Part shown: positions 21,301 to 30,800 of the stretch, one piece after another
Layout of the letters: the number at the start of each line of letters is the position of its first letter
Numbering within the stretch: the stretch's first letter is position 1
Assembly: GCA_024704765.1 (NCBI GenBank)
Contig: JAKMXF010000354.1
Span: 682,690 to 746,689 of the forward strand
Source: Oopsacas minuta
Lineage: Eukaryota > Porifera > Hexactinellida > Lyssacinosida > Leucopsacidae
Direction: 5' to 3'
Length of the DNA stretch: 64,000 nt
Translations under genes and position numbers: made by a program
Notes under the pieces: model-generated
The model's input: the letters and a program-made list of their open reading frames with translations, nothing else
Databases searched by the model: none
Told to the model about the DNA's origin: nothing

Positions 21301-21775
21301 TTGTTCTAAAAGTAGGTGACGAATTTGTATTTGTGGTATTTCCTTGGCCAGTTGAACCTAAAATTTCTTATATAATTTTTGCAATTATTACAATTTTTTC
21401 CTAGGTTAACACAATATCTTGTCGCTAATACCCATATTCATATCATATTTCAAAGTACATATACTTTGTTATAGACAAAGGCAATTCTTAACCTTCGTTA
21501 CGTATAAATGTTCTGTTCTATCATACAATGGAATAAATTTTCAGGTAGTTTGAGTGGTTGTGATGATAAAAGTATAGGTAGAGTGTCTGAAAATTACATT
21601 TCGCTAATTTCGGGAATCATGTATTTATTTAAACCTAATTCAAATGTCTGAAAACACAAATTATCTCTACAATATTAGTAACAAAATATAGGATTTTATT
21701 TGGCTAGGATATGTGCTCACCACTCAAAGTCAACATCAATAGAAGAGGAACAATAAACATTGCACGAAGTAGCAT
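18368..21775 (-). CDS. Cysteine-rich surface protein with EGF-like, VWC/pacifastin-like and Kazal modules, probable GPI anchor
   Basis: Nine exons join in phase to about 715 residues: 21775-21721, 21357-21274, 20978-20811, 20742-20659, 20588-20403, 20124-19731, 19662-19399, 19339-18912 and 18852-18368. Exon 1 is a signal peptide (MLLRAMFIVPLLLMLTLSG). Next come a Thr-rich stalk, cysteine-rich modules of phase 1-1 exons (CRCPG...CPPCPTSC, an EGF-like ECSSNSECASGRGC), and a long module ending DRCSYCLCDNGVMDRSVC, which looks VWC/pacifastin-like. Two Kazal-type modules follow (VCSSNGVSYNSEC and FCGFDNVTYSNLCEL). The last exon encodes an unfamiliar domain with CVECGERLGVFIQRL, a furin-like MRRRR site, SELENDP, and a C-terminal hydrophobic stretch without a tail. 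That end suggests GPI anchoring. The modules imply an extracellular protease-inhibitor or matrix role. The 12571-14399 pseudogene is its paralog. Confidence 0.75.
21089..21450. repeat. Tandem duplication of the stalk exon and intron
   Basis: 21089-21262 and 21271-21450 are near-identical copies. Both contain the GTTGTTGTTGCTGAGGTGTT block, TTGGCCAGT, and a flanking intron block AGGTTAACACAATATCTT. The right-hand copy holds the intact stalk exon (21357-21274). The left-hand copy has lost its splice acceptor (AT instead of AG) and an in-frame stop would follow, so it is a dead duplicate exon. Confidence 0.7.
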
Positions 21776-21938
21776 TGCTAACAATAAAATAATAATAAAA
21801 TTAATGTAGATACTTTCTGTGAATTCATTTATAGTCATTTCCAAATTGTTAATTCTATTCTGCCAATCAGATTGTTTGAAAAGAATGAGAATTTCCATCG
21901 GATATTTTAAAGTTTGATGATTTGTTAGCACTGAATCA

Positions 21939-21940
<2 letters not shown>

Positions 21941-21983
<43 letters not shown>
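21941..21983. repeat. (TTA)n microsatellite
   Basis: About 14 tandem TTA units. It sits in the 233-base gap between the divergent start codons of the surface-protein gene (21775, -) and the acid phosphatase gene (22009, +), only about 25 bases before the latter's ATG. Confidence 0.95.
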
Positions 21984-22008
21984 CATTTATTTCTGATTAG
22001 GTCAAAGT

Positions 22009-22977
22009 ATGTATATGCGACCAGTCCTTGTGCTCCTGATGCTTTCAGGACTAGTTTACTCAGAAAATACTCTTAATTTCCTTCTGCTTGGAGATTGGGG
22101 TGGAGATCCACATTATCCGTACACAACAGCTGCTGAAGTAGGCTGTGCTCGACAAATGGGTAATCAGGCTAAACTGATACTAGCAAACTTCACAATTGCT
22201 CTCGGGGACAATATGTACTATTCAGGAGTTAAGAATGAATATGATTCTCGTTTCGCTCACACTTTTGAGAATGTGTTCACAGACAAATATCTGCAACATA
22301 CTTGGTATGTTATTGCAGGTAATCATGATCATGTAGGTAATGTGACTGGAGAAATTGCATATACAGATCACTCTACACGGTGGACATTTCCTTCACTCTA
22401 CTATAACAAAATATTCACATTTTCAAAGATTACAGTACAAATTGTATTCATTGATACTGTCATTCTAAGCGGTATTTCTGATAGCAATGATCCTAGCAAG
22501 AAATATGAAATAATACATGAAGAAAAAATAGCTCAAACTCAGTGGGAATGGATTGAAGATCAGCTGAAAGCTTCAACAGCTGATTGGCTACTGGTTGCAG
22601 GCCACTATCCTGTGTGGTCTATAGCGGAACATGGTCCCACTAAAATATTGGTGGACAAACTCAGGCCTCTTTTGGAGAAATATAAAGTGACTGCTTACTT
22701 ATGTGGACATGATCATAATATGCAACATCTGAGAGAGCAAGGTTCAGTAGTTGATTACTTTGTTATTGGGGCAGGACACTTTACAGACAGTTCTAATGCA
22801 CACAAAAACGATGTTCCTCATGGATCACTCAAATTCTTTTATGGTCAGAAAGATTCATATTCAGACGGTGCTTTTGCTTCAATTACCGCCTCCAGTAAGG
22901 AGCTAAAAATAACCTATATCAACGTCCAAGGACAGTCTATCTATCAACACATTAATTCTGTACCTAGAAATGTGTGA
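22009..22977 (+). CDS. ACP5: Tartrate-resistant acid phosphatase (purple acid phosphatase, ACP5 type)
   Basis: 322 residues in one exon, the usual length for mammalian-type purple acid phosphatase. A signal peptide (about residues 1-18, RPVLVLLMLSGLVYS) is followed by all five metallophosphatase motifs in order: GDWG, GDNMYYSG, GNHDH, GHYP and GHDHN. These supply the Asp, Tyr, Asn and His ligands of the Fe-Fe or Fe-Zn centre. The Tyr in GDNMYYSG gives the purple colour of the family. It should be lysosomal or secreted and hydrolyse phosphomonoesters. The protease-sensitive loop seen in vertebrate TRAP falls around residues 155-170 here (GISDSNDPSKKYEII). The start at 22009 is the first ATG. 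The second Met three codons on would also keep the signal peptide. Confidence 0.93.
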   Translation: MYMRPVLVLLMLSGLVYSENTLNFLLLGDWGGDPHYPYTTAAEVGCARQMGNQAKLILANFTIALGDNMYYSGVKNEYDSRFAHTFENVFTDKYLQHTWYVIAGNHDHVGNVTGEIAYTDHSTRWTFPSLYYNKIFTFSKITVQIVFIDTVILSGISDSNDPSKKYEIIHEEKIAQTQWEWIEDQLKASTADWLLVAGHYPVWSIAEHGPTKILVDKLRPLLEKYKVTAYLCGHDHNMQHLREQGSVVDYFVIGAGHFTDSSNAHKNDVPHGSLKFFYGQKDSYSDGAFASITASSKELKITYINVQGQSIYQHINSVPRNV

Positions 22978-23127
22978 TACTGAACCACCAATAGTAGTTA
23001 CTATGTACTTAAGATAATACGTGATAATGTTTTAGAAAGCTAGAAAATGCGACTTATTTTATATTATTAATAAACATTAGTTCTGTAGTGTATACCAACA
23101 TTAAATACGTAATTGTAATTGTAATTG

Positions 23128-23198
<71 letters not shown>

Positions 23199-23361
23199 GT
23201 AGTATATGTGATATGAATCATAATTCTGACAAAATTTTAATTGATAACCTCGCTTAAATCAATTAGACATAATCTGTTGTAGTAATTTATGTTACAAATA
23301 ATCAACACTTAATATTTATTATTATTATTAATTGTATATTATTGAAGGGATGGACGTACAG
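22978..23361. other. Intergenic with microsatellite
   Basis: Convergent 3' ends of the acid phosphatase gene and the minus-strand beta-helix gene. It holds the (TAC)n tract at 23130-23197 and otherwise nothing I recognise. Confidence 0.5.
23130..23197. repeat. (TAC)n microsatellite
   Basis: About 22 uninterrupted TAC/CTA units. Noncoding, between two convergent genes, so length is likely to vary between individuals. Confidence 0.95.
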
Positions 23362-26300
23362 TTACAGGGGGGGGTGATTAAATGTACTATTATACATAAC
23401 TTCTAATTCATATTTGCTCTTCACATCCCAAATCTTGAACAATAATTTTAATCTCCCTAAAACACCCGCTTCTTTCTTCCAAGTTGCTTTTATTTTTAAA
23501 ATTTTACCTCTCCAGAGTGGTATCTTTTCTAAAAGAAGTATCGCGGTTATTCCCACTATAAATGGTATAATTGGAAAGAAATGGAATAGTTTCGGTCCTT
23601 GAGCAACAGCTGTTAATGCAAGGAAGAGGAAACAGAAAGACTCGAAGTGGTTCGAAAGCCTGTTATTGGCTGGTTTAAACAATGAATTTATGACCATTGT
23701 TAATAAGCAAAGAATAGAGACTGTGATTTGTACACTATTCAAGTCTATGAAGTTTGTCATGAAGGATAGCATGAAAGAAATCACTAGCCTGAGGAATAAC
23801 TTGTAAATCTCCCACCACCTGAATTTATGCTTGAATTCTTGTGTAAAATTGTGATGGAATTGGAAATCTTTTTTTGAATTGAGGGTAATGAAGAGAAGAA
23901 ATAAGGGAATAGAAGATAATGCAAATAGATAGAATAGACTAATTCCGGTTGCCATAAGATGCAGACCCTGGTAGCAAATATGTTGTCCATCGTACAGCCA
24001 GTAATTCCTTTTTTTAATTTGCGGGCAGGTTAGAATCATGAATGCATGTATTGATAAGTCTGTGTAGCTAAGAAGTAGCATCGACCAGATTTGTGTAGGG
24101 ACATCACGAGTTGAAAGCCAACTTACTTTTGATAATAGAAATCTCTGTAATAGAATGAAGATACACAGAACAGCCAGAGGAACAGTCATATCGAATAATA
24201 CAACATACAAGATTTTGTTTCCCGGATAGAGACAAAATGGTAATATTTGTGTGATTAGCAGGTTGAGAGGCAGTATTGGGATTGATAGCATTATATTAAC
24301 AAAATTAGAGTTGAGTGAATTTGAGTTTACTAGGATTATGTAGAGGATGTTTGCATATATAACGATGCTTCGCCAATAGTCTGCGAATAAGTTGATTCTG
24401 AATAACATGATTATAACGCAGAACACGCTTATGAACAGGAAGAACAATACTATCATCAAACCAGGATTGCAATCTATACAGTTGGAGTAAGGATAAGATT
24501 TAATATTATTAAAGAAAGGTGATAGAAACATGGTTTTGTTTGTATCAGTACATTTTCCACATAACATCCCTGACAGACCCGTGCGACATTGTTCGTCAGG
24601 TGCAATTGGATTAAAATGACATTCTCCATTTGTGGCACCCAAGACACATTTACATCTAGGCCAGAGACAGCGGGCTCCGTATACTTCTTGGGCCAAACCT
24701 GTTATGTCATCTTCTTCACTAGCGATGTAATAACCTTGTTTGATGAATATATTGTTATTATAACATGAATACCCGTCTCCGTTACTACAGGTGCATTTAT
24801 CATGTTCTCTGGTGAATCCATATGGACAGTTACCGACAATGATTCCTATACATGTCTTTTTTTTGTAAAAATCCCCAAACGATTCGACACAAATGATTCC
24901 TAGGCCTTTCCACGAGCTTTTAATGATAATATTTGTTGAAATATTTGTCAGAAACGATCGATGCGGGTTTTCTCCTTGATAAATGATGTTTTGGGATGGC
25001 TCTTCTTTCTTCAATCCATTTGAATACACAATTCCACTGAGGATTGCTCGAGTTATCACGTTGTTTCCGAAAGAATCATTGCTTGAGATGTTTATTTGAA
25101 TTGCATTGCCTGGATAAATATAGTAGAATTTATTGATATCAGAATTATTTTTGTGGAATACCGTCACCATTTTTGATGTGACATCTGTGACCTTTGTAAG
25201 TGGATTGTAATTACCCGAACTTTTGCAGAAATGAGACAGCTTCATCATGTAATTATCGTTAGTCTTTGCTGCTTGACTAAACAGTGTCTGTTTACATTCG
25301 ATAAAACTTGTAATGTTCATTTCGATAAGGAAAGATTCTTCCCTAGTATCTTTGCTGCAGGTTTTATTGTCGAAATATAACTGTCCTTCAATGAATTTAC
25401 TATCAAAACATTGGCCCAGTAATTGTGTGTATATCATGTTTCCTGCGCAAACCTTGTTATCATCACTAGCCTTATTCTCGAGTATCTTAATTATTGCATG
25501 CTTTGAACCGCTAAGGAAACAATGAGCTTTGATGTTCTCTATGTTGGAGTCCCAATCGAGGAAAGTATTTTCATAGTACAGACTATAGACATAGATTCCT
25601 CCACCATAGATATTAGCATTATTTCCCATTATTTCCAATGTACTGTTTTCCTTCTTATCCATCCATATATCACTTTCGCTTGACATATAGACACCAGCCC
25701 CATCCACACCTACACTATTATTCCTTATTCGTAGAGTTCCTTCGACGCTCAATTCACTGTATATCAGTGCTATTCCTCCTCCATTTCCATTCTTACAATT
25801 ATTCCCAGTGACATTAACCGTACCATATATTATCAAACTAACTCTATGAGCAAGTATAGCTCCTCCTACATAACCATAGTTATTAATAAACTGACTATTC
25901 TTCAATATTATCCTAACCTCTTGTGGCAGTCTAGTTGATGTTAGCATCAATGCACCTCCTGATTCACCCTTGTTATGATTAAATGTACAATTTTCAATTC
26001 TACTCCAACCATCTGATTCCCTGTAGATATAAACCGCACCACCATTAGGCCCGTGATTATTCGTGAAGTTGCAATCGATTATAGTCAGATCTGTTTCTCC
26101 CCCTTTCAGAAATAATGCAACCGCTCCTCCAGCCGGCATTTCTTTATACAATTTTTCGACTCTTGATTTATTTAATTTCCCTTTTTTGAAATTTCCCTTA
26201 CTGATCTTTATCCTCGAATATTGATGCTCTTCACCAATACTAACACATATGGAACTTCCTTGGGCAGCATGATTGCTTGTAAAATTATTATCCTCTATTT

Positions 26301-26976
26301 CAATTAACGATGTATTTTTCAAATAGCAAACTGATACTGCACTACCGCAATTCACTGAGGAATTAACTCCTGGAACTTGATCATTGAAATAGTTCACTAC
26401 CCAATACTTTCCTTCAAATACGTTTCTTCTAACTTCTACTTTATAATTTTGATATTCTATATGATCCGAAAATACCAAAATACCTTTGGAAGATCCATTA
26501 TCCCTACTGACGAACTCACTATTCATTATACTGACATTCTGTGTATTCACACATAGCAAATTAATGCCACTCACGTTTTGGAACTTGCATTTAGAAACAT
26601 TTACAGCCTGACACAAGTGGAAGGTAATGAATCCTAGGTTGTTTTGTGGTTGATTTTGTATACTTAGATTTCTATTGCAGTTATTGAAATTAATACCTTC
26701 AATGGTGACCTTAGAAATGTTTGAAAATTTTAAGGATAATCCATCTTGTCCTGTAGAACTCTCATTGCATTTCACTGACTGCCAATTTCCTTTCAGAGTG
26801 AATTCTCTGATGTTTTCAATTACAAGTGAACCATCAAGATAGTAGTCATAATTCTTAAGAACAATGTTTGGCTTACCTTGCTGTAGATGTTGATGGATTA
26901 TTTTTGTCAGATTTAATTGTTCTCCTTGACCGAATATAAGATAATTCAGTAAGATGTATATTATTAATGATTTCAT
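23362..26976 (-). CDS. Large beta-helix ectodomain protein with multi-pass membrane C-terminus
   Basis: 1204 residues in a single exon. A signal peptide (MKSLIIYILLNYLIFGQG) leads into roughly 480 residues of right-handed parallel beta-helix. Repeated coils end in GGA[V/I/L] or GGG, for example NNHGPNGGAVYI, HNKGESGGALML, NNYGYVGGAILA and NNANIYGGGIYV, among many N-glycosylation sites. This resembles pectate-lyase-like and Pmp-type helices. A Ser/Asn-rich segment follows, then a Cys-rich membrane-proximal region (CRTGLSGMLCGKC...SNCIDC), then about eight or nine hydrophobic segments from residue 830 to 1160. I do not know a named family. The function could be adhesion, polysaccharide recognition or a receptor. 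A polymorphic GPCR-like or TRP-like C-terminus cannot be told apart by eye. Confidence 0.8.
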   Translation of the reverse strand: MKSLIIYILLNYLIFGQGEQLNLTKIIHQHLQQGKPNIVLKNYDYYLDGSLVIENIREFTLKGNWQSVKCNESSTGQDGLSLKFSNISKVTIEGINFNNCNRNLSIQNQPQNNLGFITFHLCQAVNVSKCKFQNVSGINLLCVNTQNVSIMNSEFVSRDNGSSKGILVFSDHIEYQNYKVEVRRNVFEGKYWVVNYFNDQVPGVNSSVNCGSAVSVCYLKNTSLIEIEDNNFTSNHAAQGSSICVSIGEEHQYSRIKISKGNFKKGKLNKSRVEKLYKEMPAGGAVALFLKGGETDLTIIDCNFTNNHGPNGGAVYIYRESDGWSRIENCTFNHNKGESGGALMLTSTRLPQEVRIILKNSQFINNYGYVGGAILAHRVSLIIYGTVNVTGNNCKNGNGGGIALIYSELSVEGTLRIRNNSVGVDGAGVYMSSESDIWMDKKENSTLEIMGNNANIYGGGIYVYSLYYENTFLDWDSNIENIKAHCFLSGSKHAIIKILENKASDDNKVCAGNMIYTQLLGQCFDSKFIEGQLYFDNKTCSKDTREESFLIEMNITSFIECKQTLFSQAAKTNDNYMMKLSHFCKSSGNYNPLTKVTDVTSKMVTVFHKNNSDINKFYYIYPGNAIQINISSNDSFGNNVITRAILSGIVYSNGLKKEEPSQNIIYQGENPHRSFLTNISTNIIIKSSWKGLGIICVESFGDFYKKKTCIGIIVGNCPYGFTREHDKCTCSNGDGYSCYNNNIFIKQGYYIASEEDDITGLAQEVYGARCLWPRCKCVLGATNGECHFNPIAPDEQCRTGLSGMLCGKCTDTNKTMFLSPFFNNIKSYPYSNCIDCNPGLMIVLFFLFISVFCVIIMLFRINLFADYWRSIVIYANILYIILVNSNSLNSNFVNIMLSIPILPLNLLITQILPFCLYPGNKILYVVLFDMTVPLAVLCIFILLQRFLLSKVSWLSTRDVPTQIWSMLLLSYTDLSIHAFMILTCPQIKKRNYWLYDGQHICYQGLHLMATGISLFYLFALSSIPLFLLFITLNSKKDFQFHHNFTQEFKHKFRWWEIYKLFLRLVISFMLSFMTNFIDLNSVQITVSILCLLTMVINSLFKPANNRLSNHFESFCFLFLALTAVAQGPKLFHFFPIIPFIVGITAILLLEKIPLWRGKILKIKATWKKEAGVLGRLKLLFKIWDVKSKYELEVMYNSTFNHPPL

Positions 26977-27825
26977 ATATTTCTTCCAATACTATTAATT
27001 AATTTTACTGAGACTATTTCCTTTTTATGCTTTTCCAATCATTAGATTTGCAACAAAAGGGAGCAATACATATATTATCTCCCTAATAAATACACGTCCA
27101 TGATTATGCAATATTGATTACACTTACAAAGATCCTTAGCTTACAATAATTGGAAAGATTGAGTCATAATACATGTGGGTATTGTAACAGAATGTATTTA
27201 CTTTTGTTATTATATTTCTTATTAATACGCAATGAATAAATTCCATCGAAAACAGTAATAGTAAATGCAATCAGTATTTCATATTACCAAACCATAAACC
27301 AATATACATAAATACATATAATGTTGAGCAACTAAATGATTTATATTTTCCCTGCGGATGCAGTTTCTCAGTATTTTATAGTAAACACTATTCTTAAATT
27401 CTGAGATTAATAATTTGAGCTATGGTAGTGATTCAGCTCAAGTTCAGTTCAATTCTGGAACTTCTTTAATCTGAATTATAATTATCCCTAACTTATAATG
27501 ATGAGTCAATAAATCCTATTTTTAGCAAATTGCTATGATAATACTTAGTATTTCATTATCACGGTTTAAACCGTAATTCCTGCTTGTTATCAGTATTTCA
27601 AGAACTAAGCCTTATTTTCTGCCACTCTAATATTCAAGGCCATAACTGATATGAAATATGACTTCATATTGTGAGATGTATTATGAATCCATATTATATC
27701 TGACGTCTATAATTTGACTCAAATAAATAGAGACATTGCTCTGATAGAGCCCATCACACAACCAAATATCTCCAATAATTAAATTACGCAATTTCAAACA
27801 GATTTCCTTCACTCCTGTATCAAAG
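26977..27825. other. Intergenic, 850 bp, between divergent genes
   Basis: This should carry the divergent promoters of the beta-helix gene and the TRPM gene. Only a 14-base perfect palindrome, ACGGTTTAAACCGT near 27562, stands out. I see no coding segment. Confidence 0.45.
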
Positions 27826-30800
27826 ATGGACGATGAGCTCAGTGATAAAAGTTTATTTTTTACTGTAAGCTCTACTGCACCGAAATTTTCCAAAGTAGCC
27901 AGTGTAGATGATGACGAGTCAGATCAGCCTGCATCATATGATCTCCACCAGGTGGATGACAATACTAATCCTCCATGTTATCAAAACATAGAACCTGAAA
28001 AACAGGCTAAAACTCCCTCACAAATATCCAAAGGTGCGTTTGAAACCAAAAGCTTGAATCCCTCTCAGTTGTTGAGGGCTCGCTCCAACCCGTTGACCAA
28101 AAAATTGGCTAAGGAAAATAAGACATTTGATATTGCAGACGCTCAAGAGTTTTCATGTTCGCCATTCGCTAAAAAGCGAATGTTTATCCAACGACAGGAA
28201 TCAATTTCTGATAGCAAACTTGATCAGGAATTTGCTCGTGAGCTCCGTATAACAGAAGATGAAGTTATAGCCGCATTCAGTCATCAAGAAGCTATACGAC
28301 GTGCTGATTCAGAAGTTAGTAACTGTCAGAAGATTTTACTACAGAGACAGATAGGTAGAACTGCTTCTCCACAAAATTTAGTCAGACCAACTAGGCTTCA
28401 TACAAGAATGCAGTCAGCTGATAGCAAGAACACCACACCCATTTTCACTAGTGCTAACCTACCACCTGATTCTACGGAATTTTCTCATCTATTCACAGTC
28501 CCTGATATTTATCCAAACGAGAACCTCCCTCTATTGGACACTACTTCAGACCCTTTAATCGACATAACATTCAAAGGACAGATACACTTCCCAACCAGAC
28601 ATGGACACAAGGATGCTTCTTATATCACACTACCTTCTGGAAGGGTCCCGGATAACATCATGGATACCCTGATTGATAAATGGGATCTCCCCCTTCCTAC
28701 CATAATCCTCTCCTTCCCAGGAAATGCTCAACTCAGCAACAACTCAAGATTCAGGCAAGTCCTGAAAGATAATATTATACGTATAGCAGCTACCACGAAG
28801 GTATGGTTCCTGACTGATGGAGTTAACAGGAGTATATCTGCTTTCCTGGGAAGTTGTCTAGAGAGCCACGCCTACAAACGGTGTGCTAAGAGAGAACAAA
28901 ATCAACGGGGCTGGTTAATCGGAAGTAATTACACTGAGTATGACAACCCTGTGCCCATGATAGGCCTAGTGTGTCCTGAAAAGGTATATAAAGGCAATAT
29001 TCTATTAGAAACAAATGCTGTAAGTACAAGTATTACGTATAGCAGAGAGTCTCAGAGTGTTCTCCCTGATAAAGATCTTCTCGACGTGAATCACTCTCAC
29101 TTCATTTTGTTAAGGAATTCTAAGTCTAAGAGCTCTGTAGCAGAACAATGGTCTGTTATTGAGGATAATATATCAAATTATCTGAAGCAAGGGAGTGAAG
29201 CATTGCCAGTAGTACGTATATTTATTGACGATACTCTACAAATTATTGATAAAGTCTGTCAGGCTGTAAAGAAAAACGTCGTGACGGTAGTAATCAGTAA
29301 CAACGATTTGATGCAAACTATACATGACTTCATATTCAGGCTAGCTGCACGGGACCAAAAGATTGGAGCCAAAGAGCATGGGAAATTCCTAGACTCTTGT
29401 AGGCACTACTTGGGGAATGAGTCAAATTCTAGAATTAACGAAGTGATTGCTAAGATATCTGTAATTCTAGAAAATTTCTATCTTGTAACAATGTTTGATA
29501 TGAACCTTACGTATGGAGCAGATTTAAGTAAGGCTATCGTAGTCGCACTTTTGAAATCTAAGAAGAGCACTGGTAAAGATAAAATGAAAGAAGCACTCGG
29601 ACTAGTTATTGACTGGAATAGAGTCGATTTAGCTGAACAAGATATATTCACAGAGAGCTTGATTTGGGGAGATACTGATCTCTTTCAGCATTTCTTTAAA
29701 ATATTACATATCAATCAAGTCGAGTTTCTTGATTTAATGCTTGAGAGGAATGTCATTGATGTAGAGACGTTTGTAGAACATCATCTAGAGAGGTTATACT
29801 TCGATGCAGTTGCTCTAAACAATAATAGTCCTCTATTTACTAAACTGCTAGAACTCTCACAAATAAAAGCACATACAAAACAACACACAACTACCAGAAC
29901 GATACTTAAGAAGAAGAAGAGTAGTCAACATAAAGAGAATATCCGATTGACTCAATTACAAGGTGATAAGGAAAAAATACCTATTAACCAAATTGGGAAA
30001 CTAATAAGATACATTATAAACCGTTCTTTCAAAAGTATTTACGAGGAATATTCTCAGAGTGAAATAGAGCGGAAAGTTATAAAAGATTACCCAATTGATA
30101 ATCTGTTTGTATGGGCTATTCTTACACATCGCTGGAAGATGGCAGAAATACTCCTAAGCTATAGTAAGTCTGTAGTTTTCAATGCTATCGCTGCTAAAGC
30201 ATTGATCTCAGGCATGTATAATCGGTTGAAAGATGTTCAGGTTGTTTCAGAGAGTGATTTAGAAATCCTACAGGGTGTAGCTAAGAAATTTGAATTGACT
30301 GCAGTAGGTATCATGGAAGAAGCGTATAAGAGAGATTACAAGCGTTCACATCTTATGCTACAACAGAAAAACAAACTTTTTGACGATAATAACTGTATTG
30401 AGATGGCAGTTAGTGGACACTGTATGACTTTTCTATCACATCCATGTGTCCAAACGTTGCTAGATTTACAATGGAAGAAACCGCTATATAGACACAACCC
30501 AGTGTGGAAAAAACTACTCGCAATTTTCTTTCCATTCCTGATATTTATACTTATCGAATTCAATGAACCTCATCCAAATTCCATTATAGGCTATCTCAGA
30601 TTCTACGATTCTCCTTCTATAAAATTCATCACACATGTCCTCTCATTTCTCTTGTATCTGCTCTTGTATTGTTATGTAGTCCTGTTCCAATGGTATCCCT
30701 TTCCTAATCTCGATCCCAGTGAGTGGATATTTATACTCTGGTCAATCACTATAGTGGCAGAAGAAGCTCGTCAGTTGTTCGGAGGCAGTGGTAGACTGGA

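Noticed and set aside
27555-27575. Perfect palindrome ACGGTTTAAACCGT upstream of TRPM
   Set aside because: Fourteen bases is within what chance allows in 64 kb of AT-rich DNA, and there is no second copy.
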